From: Lachnospiraceae bacterium
GTDB taxonomy: Bacteria > Bacillota > Clostridia > Lachnospirales > Lachnospiraceae
Assembly (NCBI GenBank): GCA_022791755.1
Contig: JAAVZR010000021.1
Coordinates: forward strand, 61,354-125,353
Direction: 5' to 3'
DNA: 64,000 bases
Notes under the pieces: generated by a model
The model's database searches: none
Seen by the model: only the letters and a program-made list of their open reading frames with translations
Told to the model about the DNA's origin: nothing
Program-made: the position numbers and the translations under genes
In this document: in pieces, positions 53,871 through 63,520 of the stretch
Numbering within the stretch: the first letter of the stretch is position 1
How the letters are laid out: each line of letters begins with the position of its first letter

Positions 53871-55328
53871 TTAATCATTTATAATGTGTTTCACGGTAAT
53901 CTTATTTTTGTTCAGCAATTCATTCAGGCGGGTCCGCAGTTGCCTCTCCTTAGCTTCCAGCTCCTCCCATCCCGGCAGGTTTCGCGGTTGCAGGCGGATA
54001 TACCGCTCCGGCGCCAGAGAATACTCTTCCTCCTCTATATCCCTTGCTGACACCTGCCGGCAAAACTCCGGCTGATCCTCCCTTGTTCCGTTCTGATAAT
54101 TTCTGTAGGCCTGAAGAATCCTTTCCTGGCCGGAAGCGGACAGTGCGGTGATTCCTCTCTGTGTTTCCCCCAGCTTCCGGGCATCCACAAGCAAGAGCTG
54201 ATTCCGGCAGATTTCCTTTTTATTCTTAGAGAAAATCCACAAAGAAACCGATACCTTGGCCCCGTAAAACATCCCTGACGGAAGCGTAATCACCGTCTCC
54301 AGAACATCGTCCTGCAAAAGAGCGGCCCGAATCCTGCGGTCCTCGTTCCTCCTGCTGTCTAAAATCCCATTGCTGAATATGGCTCCCATCCTGCCATTCT
54401 CATCCAAATGGTAGAGCATATGCTGCATCCAGGCAAAATCGCCTCTTTTGGCCGCGGGAACGCCGTATCTCCAGCGTCTGTCGCTTCTCCACTCCGGCTC
54501 GCTCCATCCATATCCATGAAAGGGAGGATTTCCCAGCACATAGTCGGCTTTCAGCCCCTCGTGTATATCCTGTCTGATACTGTCGGCGGGAATCTTTCCC
54601 AGCCAGGCCTCCCGGCCTCTTATCAACAGGCTGATCCGGGCTGCTTTCCATGCGTCTTCATCGGCCTCCTGCCCATAGAGTTCAAACTCCCTGCTCTCTT
54701 TTTTCATATGATCGGCTGCACACAGTAACATACCGCCTGAGCCGCAGCAGGGATCATACACGGTTCCTCCTGCCGGATCCAGCAAATCCACCATCAGTGC
54801 GGCTATCTGCCGCGGGGTATTCCATCCGCCTGTCTCTTTCGTATGCCGAGAAACAATATACTCAAAGACAGCCTCGAAAATCCCGGGCAAATCCGGGTCT
54901 TCCTCCCCTTCGCCTTCAAGGAAACACTCTCCCATCATGTCAAATACGGCCTGTATCTCTCTGCCGTCCCATTCTCCGAAAACACTCTTCGGATACACCA
55001 GATCCCTGTATTTGGAACCGGGCTTATCCATGAGCTGCATCGCGCTGCAAAGCCCTGCTCTCAGGTTCTCTCCCTCCTGCTTTCCCAGTCTCTGCCATCT
55101 CAAATCCGGCGGAAAATAGAGACTGCCCCTCTCCTCATATGTCTGCTCCCACTCCTCGCATCCCGGCTCCTCGGCCTTCACCGTCATATATTCTTTTTCA
55201 AACTCCAGACTGGCAAACCGAAGAAGAAGCATACTCAGAATGAAATTCGTTCCGCTTTCTTCCCTGAAATGATCCTTTAAAAAGGATTCGTACCGATTCA
55301 GGAAGTCATATATGTACCGGGTATTCAT
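53871..55328 (-). CDS. HsdM-like N6-adenine DNA methyltransferase 1
   Basis: The 485-aa protein has an HsdM N-terminal helical domain (1-155), GGWNTPRQIAALM, the SAM motif YDPCCGSGGM (191-200) and catalytic NPPF (267-270). ATG 55328 lies inside the 3' end of jetD (23-bp overlap), which ties this gene to the Wadjet operon. With methyltransferase 2 and the HsdS-like protein it could form an M1-M2-S complex. Confidence 0.92.
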   Translation of the reverse strand: MNTRYIYDFLNRYESFLKDHFREESGTNFILSMLLLRFASLEFEKEYMTVKAEEPGCEEWEQTYEERGSLYFPPDLRWQRLGKQEGENLRAGLCSAMQLMDKPGSKYRDLVYPKSVFGEWDGREIQAVFDMMGECFLEGEGEEDPDLPGIFEAVFEYIVSRHTKETGGWNTPRQIAALMVDLLDPAGGTVYDPCCGSGGMLLCAADHMKKESREFELYGQEADEDAWKAARISLLIRGREAWLGKIPADSIRQDIHEGLKADYVLGNPPFHGYGWSEPEWRSDRRWRYGVPAAKRGDFAWMQHMLYHLDENGRMGAIFSNGILDSRRNEDRRIRAALLQDDVLETVITLPSGMFYGAKVSVSLWIFSKNKKEICRNQLLLVDARKLGETQRGITALSASGQERILQAYRNYQNGTREDQPEFCRQVSARDIEEEEYSLAPERYIRLQPRNLPGWEELEAKERQLRTRLNELLNKNKITVKHIIND

Positions 55329-56583
55329 GGGCTGTTTTGTTCCTTTCTTTCGCCTCCATCCAACTGACAATCTCCTGCTCCAGCTTACGCCCCGTAGCTA
55401 ACATATACCTCACCGCCTCTGCGTACATTTCCCGGGAAAGCAATGTCTGTGCCTTTGTTCTGTCCCGTTGCGTCAAGGGCTTGGTATAAGCCAGATAACG
55501 CTCTAAAACGCCGGCATCCATATAAACCGGTCTGAAATCAATCCCCGTCCCCCTTCGCAGATTTTCAATAATATAAAAACCGTCCGGGTCTATATCGCCA
55601 AAATGGCGCCACCCTATCCCGGGATTGGCATCATATATCTTCCGTATTAATTTCTGCTTCGCCGAATTGTGATAGCCGCTGAGAAAAATCAAAAACACCT
55701 TCTCCTCATTCATCCGATTAAACGAGGTCAGATTTTCTACGGTCATTACCTGTTCATCCAGAATCCGAACCGACTCAAGATACCTAAGCGCCTCTGTCGA
55801 AAATGCTGCCGGCATATGATGATTCATCCGGATTCGCTGTCCGTCCATAAACAGAAATTCCGCATTCCCTTTAAAATGCACATAGGATGGATTAGAATAA
55901 ACATGGTACTCCGCCAGAAGAATTTTCTCCATCTCCCGCCTGTCATCCTTATCCTCCCCATCCGAAATCCCTAACAGCAAACCGTCAAAACCGCCGTATT
56001 TTTTCAGTATGGAGCATACTTTCGCGCGGTATTTTTTCTCCCACCGTTTGCTGTCCCCCAGCACTGCAATCGACAATTCCCGTTCCAGGATATCCTTCTG
56101 ATTTTTCAGGATAAACCGGCAAAGCTTTAAGATATCTCCGGCCTCTTCTCTTTCATAAGCCGGTTTTTTATTGGCCTGAAGCCGGGCGATCTGTTCCCGG
56201 CAAAACCTGTCCAGCAGAACGTCCTCTCCCAGATAGCCCTGATACAGTTCCGCCTGAAGCCTTTGCAGCGTCCGCCGCTCCTGCCTTTTAAGAATCCCAT
56301 AGTATTCCTGCCAGCGCTCAGGGTTGGCCGCCAGCTTTTTTATCACGGTTTTGTCCCTTTTTACGGTGATAAATCCCCCGTCCTCCAGCTCCTTCATCTG
56401 ATTCTCAAAGTCCCGCACACGGTTCATGTCCGCATAATCCGAATCATAGCCTGCGAAAATCTTTTCCGGAGCCACCTCAAAGGTCTGCGCCACCTTGTTC
56501 TCGCCCCTGTAGGTTTTACTCTTTTCATATTGATTCAGCAAAATCTCCAATACACGTTTCTGCTCTTCGCTGAATATCCTCAC
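55306..56583 (-). CDS. jetD: Wadjet protein JetD (Toprim nuclease subunit)
   Basis: The 425-aa protein matches JetD: an N-terminal helical/winged region (DUF3322-like, about 1-200) and a C-terminal Toprim-like domain (DUF2220). Its likely catalytic residues are Glu in TVENLTSFN and the Asp pair in GDIDPDG. In Wadjet, JetD cleaves circular plasmid DNA after extrusion by JetABC. It starts with GTG overlapping the jetC stop (GTGA). Confidence 0.93.
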   Translation of the reverse strand: MRIFSEEQKRVLEILLNQYEKSKTYRGENKVAQTFEVAPEKIFAGYDSDYADMNRVRDFENQMKELEDGGFITVKRDKTVIKKLAANPERWQEYYGILKRQERRTLQRLQAELYQGYLGEDVLLDRFCREQIARLQANKKPAYEREEAGDILKLCRFILKNQKDILERELSIAVLGDSKRWEKKYRAKVCSILKKYGGFDGLLLGISDGEDKDDRREMEKILLAEYHVYSNPSYVHFKGNAEFLFMDGQRIRMNHHMPAAFSTEALRYLESVRILDEQVMTVENLTSFNRMNEEKVFLIFLSGYHNSAKQKLIRKIYDANPGIGWRHFGDIDPDGFYIIENLRRGTGIDFRPVYMDAGVLERYLAYTKPLTQRDRTKAQTLLSREMYAEAVRYMLATGRKLEQEIVSWMEAKERNKTAHEYPVHI

Positions 56584-59500
56584 CCTCTCACCAGCCCCTC
56601 CACCGCATGGGTATATCTTCCTGATGTGACCAGGCTCACCGTGGACTCGATAAAAGTTCCAATGCTACCGATCTTTTCCGGCGGAGCCGCATAAAATACC
56701 TGAAAATGATTTTCCTCAAAATATTTTACCATCTGCTCAATCCGTTCTCTGGACAGGGCGGAAAATGCCTCGTCAATAAAGGCAAGTCTGGCGCAGCATG
56801 CCTGTGGAGGATAATATTGGAGCAGGCTGGCCGCCAGGATGATAAAGTACGGTGTCTGCTTTTCTCCATTGCTGGCAGATCCCTGCTTTTTCGACAGATC
56901 GGCAACGATCTCCTGTCCCCCCTGCCTGCTGATAATCTTCATATCATAGACAAAATATCTGCGATAATCCGTATACTCTGTCTCGTCCTCTTCCTCCAGA
57001 ATCACGCTCATAAACTCCTGAATATCATGCTCCATCTCCTCGTCATCTCTGGCGGAATTCATGTAGGCTTCCGGCGAATCCAGATAATATTCCAGTCTTT
57101 TACAAATCCGAAAGAACACACTGCGGTCCGGCTTTTCCTCCATCACAAACCGATACGTATCATTGCCAAAGGGAATCTGTCTCAGCTCCCGGTTGATTCC
57201 CTCGATCTCCGCCCTGGCCTCCCGGACTGTCTCGTTAATTTCCGCCACAAAATCGTTCATAAAGGCGCTTTCCAGCTTCTCTCCCTGCTCCTTCAGCTGG
57301 TTATGAGCTTCTTCCACTTTAATGTTGGCGATATTTCTGTACTCCTGCCGGTAAAACGGGATATAGCCCACCCCTCTTTTATTGATATCCGTCTCCGCCA
57401 GCTTACAATAGGACAGCTGGGCATCCTCCATCTGACGGACACACTCTTTTACCTCTCCTTCCAGATTTCGGACCGTCTTAGGCGTAATCACTTTCCAGGT
57501 ATCCGCCCTCCCTTTCACAAGCCTCTCGTATTCCTCCAGCATGGGCCGTTTCAATTCCAGGTGCTGCAAACATTTTTCCGAATATTCTTTGTTATGTACA
57601 TGCAGTTCCCCGGAAATCCGCTTTAAGTCCTCGCTCTTTGCCTCCTGATCCCTTTTACAGGACCCGATCTCCTGGGAAATCACCTCTACTGCCGCTTTCA
57701 GTGCCTCATACTCCCTTTTCGCGTCCTGCTGTTCCTGCAGCACGGCCACGAAATCCGGATTGCTCTGAATCCTGTCTATGTCCCGCTGTAACCTTTCGCT
57801 CCGCTCTACGCTCTCAGCCAGCAGCTTTGCCGCTCCGAAATCATAGCGGCTCACATCCCAGTCAACCCTTCCGATCTCATCCTGGTATTTTTCGCACTGT
57901 CTCAACGTTTTCTCATTTGCATGCAGCTGCGCCTCTTTCTCCCGTTTTGCCTCTTCGGCGCTTTTGAGCTGATACCGTATGGAATCTCCTCCCAGAAACA
58001 GAGACGTCTTCTTTAGCTCCATATTAGATACCGCATAGCTTTTGGCCAGCATCCCGTTCCTTGTCAAACCGCCCTTCGGGTGTTCATGAAGCTCCTCTAA
58101 GGAGCTGCACAGATGAATTCCATTGAGCAGATAATTGGCGTACCTTCTGGCATAAAGGTTGGGAACCACCAGCATCTGCGCCGCCGAGCCAGGCGTGACC
58201 TCAGTCTCCGGCAGCTTGTCCGTAATGACCACGTTCGCCCCGTGGATCCCCTTTTGCTCCAGGATCTCCATGGCTTTCAGGCAATAAAGACCGTCCACTA
58301 TCAGATAAAACCGTTTTCTGCCCAGAAATGTCTCGATGGCGGCCCGCCATTCCCTGTCCTTTACCTCCTGCACCAATTCTGCGAAAATCCTCACGTCCGT
58401 ATGGATCCCCATCTGCCGGAACTCTTCCTGCAGCTTTCTCTTCGCCTCCCGGACCGCCTCCGGAAACACCAGCTGATTCGCCTTTAAAAGCTTTATTTTC
58501 TCCTCCAGCTCATTCATTTCGCCCTGCAGCTGCTTTTGGCGGTCCTCGCAATGAACCACTTCCCTGTTAAAAATCTTATTTTGCTCTCTGATCTGCTTTG
58601 CAAAACGCAGAAATATTGCGCGCTTCTTCTCTTCGTCGTACTCCCTCTCCGCCAGGCGGCATAAATATCTGCGATCGCCCTCATCCACATCGAGAAATGC
58701 CCCGGCCCACTGCAAAATATCCGATAGCTGCAACTGCAGCTTCTTCAATGCCGCCAGCTTTTCCTCGTATCTTCTGGTCTCCTCCTTAAGCCTCTCCTTC
58801 TGGCTTTTCAGAGCCCGGACGCTGTCCTGCATGTCCCGGAAGATATCGTTATTTTCTGCAATCCGGTATCGTTCTCCCGCCGCCTCGTACCGCTCGTCCA
58901 GTTCCTTCTTGCGGTTTTCCAGACCTGCCTGCTTATGCTCCAGAGCGGCCAGACGCTCCTGAATCTCCTTTTCTGCTTCCTCCCTTTCCCGCAGCTCCTG
59001 ATAGCACAGCATCAGCTCCCGGATTTGCAGATTTCTCAGCTTCTTCTCATACTCGGCGGTTTTTGATTCCACGGTCTCCAGCTGGACTTTACTGCTTCGC
59101 AGGTTCTCATACAGCTCCCGGATACGTTCAAACTGGCGCTTCTGCTCCCGCAGCTCCTTTAAGGAATCCACCCGGCCAGGTTCCAGCACACACTCCTGGA
59201 TAAACTGATCGATATTATTTTCAGGATTAAAGGCCATCATCTTCAGCAGCCTGGAGCGGTATTTCGCCGCGTCGCACCGCAGCCCCAATGCCCGGAGAAC
59301 CTGCTCTACGCCCCTGTCCCTGCCCAGAAAGTCTCCCGATTTCAGCTTCTGTCCGTTCGCTGCCAGCTCATTTCTGGGAGTGAAGCGGATTCTCTTATTC
59401 TCCACCGCCGTAAAATTCATCTGTTCCAGCCGGGTATCCCGGCAGACGAACCAGCTGCTTTTGCAGGATATCTCGCTGGCCGACTCGATACACACCCCTA

Positions 59501-59825
59501 CCACCAGATATGAGCGTTCCACCGGAGACCAGAACTCCATGGCTATGTAGCTGACAATCTCTCCGTTTCTCAGATACCGTTCCGTGCCGTTGCTTTTGGT
59601 ATCTCCCCGCACATAAGCGGTCACTGTCCGGTCCCGGTCCTTCGCCGCCTTGTTAAACTGTGTGTTCCCTGTCAGAAGATAGGTCATTGCGTCCAGAATC
59701 GTGGACTTCCCGCTTCCGTTTACGCCCGTAAACAGGGTGGAGCCTTCCAGACAGATGCATTCGTTCTGAAACCTGGACCATTGAACCAGCAAAAGTTTCG
59801 TGGCGGTCTTCCTATTCCTCTGCAT
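56580..59825 (-). CDS. jetC: Wadjet SMC-like ATPase JetC
   Basis: The 1081-aa SMC/MukB-like ATPase has an N-terminal P-loop GVNGSGKST near residue 35-43, long coiled coils (about 240-480 and 640-830), a hinge-like globular region (about 490-620) and a C-terminal head with SNGEKQTPY signature and AFIDEAFSAL Walker B. It extrudes DNA loops in the Wadjet complex. The start at 59825 has AGGAGG 6 nt upstream; a slightly longer reading begins at 59840. It overlaps jetB by 14 bp. Confidence 0.95.
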   Translation of the reverse strand: MQRNRKTATKLLLVQWSRFQNECICLEGSTLFTGVNGSGKSTILDAMTYLLTGNTQFNKAAKDRDRTVTAYVRGDTKSNGTERYLRNGEIVSYIAMEFWSPVERSYLVVGVCIESASEISCKSSWFVCRDTRLEQMNFTAVENKRIRFTPRNELAANGQKLKSGDFLGRDRGVEQVLRALGLRCDAAKYRSRLLKMMAFNPENNIDQFIQECVLEPGRVDSLKELREQKRQFERIRELYENLRSSKVQLETVESKTAEYEKKLRNLQIRELMLCYQELREREEAEKEIQERLAALEHKQAGLENRKKELDERYEAAGERYRIAENNDIFRDMQDSVRALKSQKERLKEETRRYEEKLAALKKLQLQLSDILQWAGAFLDVDEGDRRYLCRLAEREYDEEKKRAIFLRFAKQIREQNKIFNREVVHCEDRQKQLQGEMNELEEKIKLLKANQLVFPEAVREAKRKLQEEFRQMGIHTDVRIFAELVQEVKDREWRAAIETFLGRKRFYLIVDGLYCLKAMEILEQKGIHGANVVITDKLPETEVTPGSAAQMLVVPNLYARRYANYLLNGIHLCSSLEELHEHPKGGLTRNGMLAKSYAVSNMELKKTSLFLGGDSIRYQLKSAEEAKREKEAQLHANEKTLRQCEKYQDEIGRVDWDVSRYDFGAAKLLAESVERSERLQRDIDRIQSNPDFVAVLQEQQDAKREYEALKAAVEVISQEIGSCKRDQEAKSEDLKRISGELHVHNKEYSEKCLQHLELKRPMLEEYERLVKGRADTWKVITPKTVRNLEGEVKECVRQMEDAQLSYCKLAETDINKRGVGYIPFYRQEYRNIANIKVEEAHNQLKEQGEKLESAFMNDFVAEINETVREARAEIEGINRELRQIPFGNDTYRFVMEEKPDRSVFFRICKRLEYYLDSPEAYMNSARDDEEMEHDIQEFMSVILEEEDETEYTDYRRYFVYDMKIISRQGGQEIVADLSKKQGSASNGEKQTPYFIILAASLLQYYPPQACCARLAFIDEAFSALSRERIEQMVKYFEENHFQVFYAAPPEKIGSIGTFIESTVSLVTSGRYTHAVEGLVRG

Positions 59826-60465
59826 CCTCATCCTCCTCATCTACTGTCGTTTCGCCTGTTTTTTCTCCCATCCGCCTTTGCGTTGCCTCCGCGAAACGCT
59901 GAAACTCTTCGGAATCCAATGCAAATTGCAGCGACGGATACAGGCGGATCAGACAGTCCGCCTCTCCCACCCTGCCGCTTATGTCCACAAGATTAAACCG
60001 GGAAAACAGGGCCAGAATATTTCCCATGGCGCTTTTATCAATCTGATCCTTCACTCCGTATTTTTCCAGTTCAAACCGCAGATCCGTTATGGAAACCAGA
60101 ATGGACCGGGACAAGCTCCCGGAGCGCACCTTGTCCGCATACAGCGTCCAGAGGCAGCACAGTACCACGCTCTCCGCCTTTTTCAAAGCCAGGCGATTGG
60201 CCTGTATTTTTCCGTTTTCCCCTGCGTCTGCGCAGTTGCGCAACATGACCACCCCATTTTCTCTGTCAACCACAATGTCAAAACCAATGTAGCGAAAATA
60301 GAGTGAAAAGGGTTCCGGTTTTTTGGAAACAAAGTAATATGCCTTTTTGCTTTCCTCATCTTTGTCACGGACGATGAATGTCTGCTTTAATAACCGCCTG
60401 CAGGCACGTTGAAACAGTTCCCTCTCCGACGACGTATATCCCTCCCAGTACTTTTCCATGCTCAT
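59812..60465 (-). CDS. jetB: Wadjet kite subunit JetB (DUF4194)
   Basis: The 217-aa protein has the DUF4194 look: two winged-helix domains with a beta strand pair (FRYIGFDIVVDRENGVVML) and an acidic C-terminus. JetB is the MukE-like partner linking JetA and JetC. Its ATG overlaps the jetA stop (ATGA), with GAGGAG 7 nt upstream. Confidence 0.92.
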   Translation of the reverse strand: MSMEKYWEGYTSSERELFQRACRRLLKQTFIVRDKDEESKKAYYFVSKKPEPFSLYFRYIGFDIVVDRENGVVMLRNCADAGENGKIQANRLALKKAESVVLCCLWTLYADKVRSGSLSRSILVSITDLRFELEKYGVKDQIDKSAMGNILALFSRFNLVDISGRVGEADCLIRLYPSLQFALDSEEFQRFAEATQRRMGEKTGETTVDEEDEDAEE

Positions 60466-61874
60466 GGGCGTTCTCCTCTTTTGATCTGAAACCGGCGCAG
60501 CAGCATCTGATTGACTTCCAGATAGCCCTCCTCCGGCTCCACCTCATAGCCGTTTTCCTCTCCATAGGCCACGGCTGACAGCGCACACAGCAGATCTCTC
60601 TTGCTTTCCATGGACAGCTGTTCGCTGTGGATTCGCCTTTCCGTTCCCATACTGTGTTCCAGATAGGCCTTCATCTTCTCTTTGGAGTACGGATTGCAGG
60701 CTTCCCTCTCATGCGCCTCCCGCGCTCTTTTTAAGTCCTCTGCCGTCATCTCTTCCAGGCCCGCAAAAGTTTCCTTTCGCACAGTCTGCGCCTTCCTGGG
60801 AAAGCGGACGGAACCCGTGTCGATAAATTCATTCCGCTCCAGAAGGAACAGGCTTCTCATTTCCTCCGGAATCTCTTTCTTCCAGCCAAGCGCCTCCATC
60901 TCTTCCGCGATATACCGTATCGTCTGCTCCACGCTTCCCCTAACGTCCGCCTCCCTGTTTCGCAAAAACCGGGCCCGGCCTATGGCGATCTGTAAGTACA
61001 CGTTAATCTTATGTTTGATATCTCGCATAATGCGGTCATAGTCCTCTGACAGAAACCCTTTCGTCCTCTCGATCATATCGGCGACCTGTTCCTCTGCGGC
61101 TTCCTCCGTCACCCCCTCCTCCATCGCGCAGCCGATGACAAGAAGCTCAAAAAGCTCCCCGTCGCCGCGCATCGCCTCCAGCTTAGAGCGGATAAAGGAC
61201 CGGTAAATATGGATATTCTGCTGCTTTATCAGTCTGGCATATTCACGGATAAAATCCCCTTCGCAGTATTCCAGAACATTCTCCGTCAGGCTCTCCAGGC
61301 TCTCCTCCTGCACCATTCTCTCGATAATTTTCTTGATAAACGTGGCCAGACGTTTCAATGCCTTTGACAGCCATTTGGCGTTGCGGTATATGTTTTTCAG
61401 GCCGTCCACGTAAGGATCCCGGGACCACTGTTCTTCGCTCCTTAAGACATGGTAAATGTTATAAATGTAACTGGAAAACTCCTCCCGTTCCGGTTTTTTT
61501 AGCTGCTGCAAAAATTCGGCCAGCAAAATCCCCTGTTCCGTCATGATGATGTGCTTCTCATACGTGGCATCGTCATTGTCTTCCTCCAGCCACCCCACGT
61601 CTTTGGAGCAGAACCTGCGTATTACGCTGTTTGCCAGCTCATTATAATTTTTCCCAGATGAGTTTTCCTCTTCTCCTTCGATATAATCCACATGATTTTC
61701 CAAAAGATATGCCGCTACGGCGTCCCGGATATGGCTTCTGGCAATCCGGTAAGAGATTTCCCGGTCATACTGTTCATAGATAATCTGAATACAATCGGAA
61801 TAAATCTCCTTATTGCTGCCCCCGGACAGGCAGTTAAAAAAGCCGGCGGGAATGACATGAAACAGATTTTCCAT
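60462..61874 (-). CDS. jetA: Wadjet kleisin-like subunit JetA, type II (DUF5716)
   Basis: The 470-aa helical protein matches the DUF5716/Wadjet type II JetA family: it opens LFHVIPAGFFNCLSGG and has the ANSVIRRFCSKDVGWLEE segment and a long helical middle. It plays the MukF-like role. Together with jetB, jetC and jetD it makes a complete, intact Wadjet system. GAGGA lies 6 nt before the ATG. It is the first gene of the nine-gene run. Confidence 0.92.
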   Translation of the reverse strand: MENLFHVIPAGFFNCLSGGSNKEIYSDCIQIIYEQYDREISYRIARSHIRDAVAAYLLENHVDYIEGEEENSSGKNYNELANSVIRRFCSKDVGWLEEDNDDATYEKHIIMTEQGILLAEFLQQLKKPEREEFSSYIYNIYHVLRSEEQWSRDPYVDGLKNIYRNAKWLSKALKRLATFIKKIIERMVQEESLESLTENVLEYCEGDFIREYARLIKQQNIHIYRSFIRSKLEAMRGDGELFELLVIGCAMEEGVTEEAAEEQVADMIERTKGFLSEDYDRIMRDIKHKINVYLQIAIGRARFLRNREADVRGSVEQTIRYIAEEMEALGWKKEIPEEMRSLFLLERNEFIDTGSVRFPRKAQTVRKETFAGLEEMTAEDLKRAREAHEREACNPYSKEKMKAYLEHSMGTERRIHSEQLSMESKRDLLCALSAVAYGEENGYEVEPEEGYLEVNQMLLRRFQIKRGERP

Positions 61875-62055
61875 TTAGATATCCTCATGGTTCTTTTGTT
61901 AGAAGCACTTTTCCTGCTGAACTTTATTATATCAAAGATATGAATAAATGTTCTCTTTTCACTGTTTTAATAATACCACAATTTGAGGAATAAAAAAAGT
62001 TTTTCTTATGAGCGATCCGCACTCTTTCTGTCAGCAGGCGGGCGCTACAGCTTTT
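61875..62055 (-). promoter_or_regulatory. AT-rich promoter region of the defence operon
   Basis: The 180 bp upstream of jetA are strikingly AT-rich next to the GC-rich genes. Minus-strand TATAAT-like boxes occur in GATATAATAAAG (about 61930-61941) and GGTATTATTAAA (about 61966-61977). I could not settle the -35 elements. Confidence 0.45.
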
Positions 62056-62463
62056 TTAACATATCGTTATTGGCTTCATGCCGATCCGCTCAAGAATATC
62101 CCGTTCTGCCTCCCGTTGGAGCTCGTCGTCAAATAGCTGTTCCTCAGCAAGCCCTCCCCATGTCCGGCGTCCGCCATATTTTTCTCCCTGTTCGTCTGGC
62201 TGCGGATCTGCGTAAAGGCGCATCAGGCCGCCGCAGCCCTTGCTGTCATTGACCGGCTGCCCGATGCTTCCGCATATCCCCTCCTCCAGAGCCGACAGAC
62301 AGGTGAGCCCCGGAGCTCTTTCGGCATGCATGACGGGCTTGTCGGCAAGCCAGGAGACACAGGGCGGATTCGGACAGGCATGCTTATCCTGGGTATAAAG
62401 CCAGTCCTGATAAGTCTTCCATTTCCTCCTGAATTCATTCCCGAATATAGAAAACCTCTTCAT
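62056..62463 (-). CDS. Small Cys-containing hypothetical protein
   Basis: A 135-aa protein is read from an ATG overlapping the 3' end of the phosphoesterase gene by 29 bp; GGAGG abuts the ATG, which is too close to be ideal. It contains HACPNPPC, a Trp-rich start (KWKTYQDWLY), and an ERDILERIGM end. I do not recognise it. The overlap suggests cotranslation with the phosphoesterase. Confidence 0.55.
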   Translation of the reverse strand: MKRFSIFGNEFRRKWKTYQDWLYTQDKHACPNPPCVSWLADKPVMHAERAPGLTCLSALEEGICGSIGQPVNDSKGCGGLMRLYADPQPDEQGEKYGGRRTWGGLAEEQLFDDELQREAERDILERIGMKPITIC

Positions 62464-63226
62464 CCTCCAGCCGCAGACAGGCCAGCCCTGCCTCCGAACT
62501 GACATCCTTAAACGCATAGCCGCAGTCCAGGTCATAGAAAACGCAGTCCGTCTCTTCGTCATAAACACGGTAAACCTTTCCCCGGTTAAAAGGAAGCTCG
62601 TACCTGGCCGTCGTCGGAGTATGTCCCGCCAGGATCATCCCATGCTCCACCCCTCCGTAAATGTAAGCGTCGTCCCGTGCCGTGAGATAAAAAGCCTCCA
62701 GAGAATCATAGGTATCGTCCGTTTCCATTTCCTTCAGACTCTCAAGGCTCTCAACATAACCGGCATGGACGATGATGCATCGGCGTCCGTGCATGGTAAG
62801 CTCATAGAAATACGGCATTTTCCGGATACAGGCCGCCCACCGGGCCAGCTGCAAAAAAGTCACTTTCTTTTCCCGGAGCAGCGACTCGATCGTCCCGTAA
62901 TAGTCAAAATAAGAGACGATCTGCTTTGCCCTCCGGTATGCGTACAGAATATCTGCCCTGCTGTCTTTCTCCAGCCCTTCCTTTTGCAGAATCGTTCTCA
63001 CCAGTTCCACATAATACACAAATTCCTCATCATGGTTCCCTCTGACCAGAACGACGTTCTCCCCGGGAGCCTCTATCCACCGCAGCATCTCATAGGTTTT
63101 CGGCCCCCTGTCAATATAATCGCCCGCACAGATCAGTCGGTCGGCAGCCGAAAACCCGATCTTATCAAGCATTTTTCCCATGGCATCGTAATGCCCGTGG
63201 ATGTCTGTCATAATATAGGTACCCAT
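62435..63226 (-). CDS. Metallophosphoesterase (PrpA/ApaH-like)
   Basis: The 263-aa cytoplasmic enzyme has the calcineurin-like motifs TDIHGHYDAM, GDYIDRGPKT, GNHDEEF, a lone His in IIVHAGY and GHTPTT. This is the layout of small Ser/Thr protein phosphatases and diadenosine tetraphosphatases. ATG 63226 has GGAGGG 7 nt upstream. Substrate not determined. Confidence 0.92.
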   Translation of the reverse strand: MGTYIMTDIHGHYDAMGKMLDKIGFSAADRLICAGDYIDRGPKTYEMLRWIEAPGENVVLVRGNHDEEFVYYVELVRTILQKEGLEKDSRADILYAYRRAKQIVSYFDYYGTIESLLREKKVTFLQLARWAACIRKMPYFYELTMHGRRCIIVHAGYVESLESLKEMETDDTYDSLEAFYLTARDDAYIYGGVEHGMILAGHTPTTARYELPFNRGKVYRVYDEETDCVFYDLDCGYAFKDVSSEAGLACLRLEDEEVFYIRE

Positions 63227-63520
63227 TTTTGATCCCTCCACCTCACTTTTTGATGTCACTGCAAGTATAACATAGCCTTCTCAACTATCACGTCATCAGT
63301 ATGACAGGTCTGACTTGCCATTTGAAACCCAGCAGAATATCATAGCCCGGCCGCTCTGCGGACAGAACCTTTAGCAGCGCCAGTCTGTCTACCTGTCAGG
63401 ATATACTCCAGGAATCGTCGGCCCGACAATCGTAAAAATCTTGCATCCGATACCGAACACATGTCCTTCCGAGTGTGTCAATATAGGCGCAAAAAATATT
63501 TATTCATACATACATATCGA
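63227..63520. other. 294-bp intergenic region
   Basis: I see no convincing gene, RNA or repeat here. The minus strand has a short frame containing GIGCKIFTIVGPTIPG, possibly a remnant, without a start site. Confidence 0.4.
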
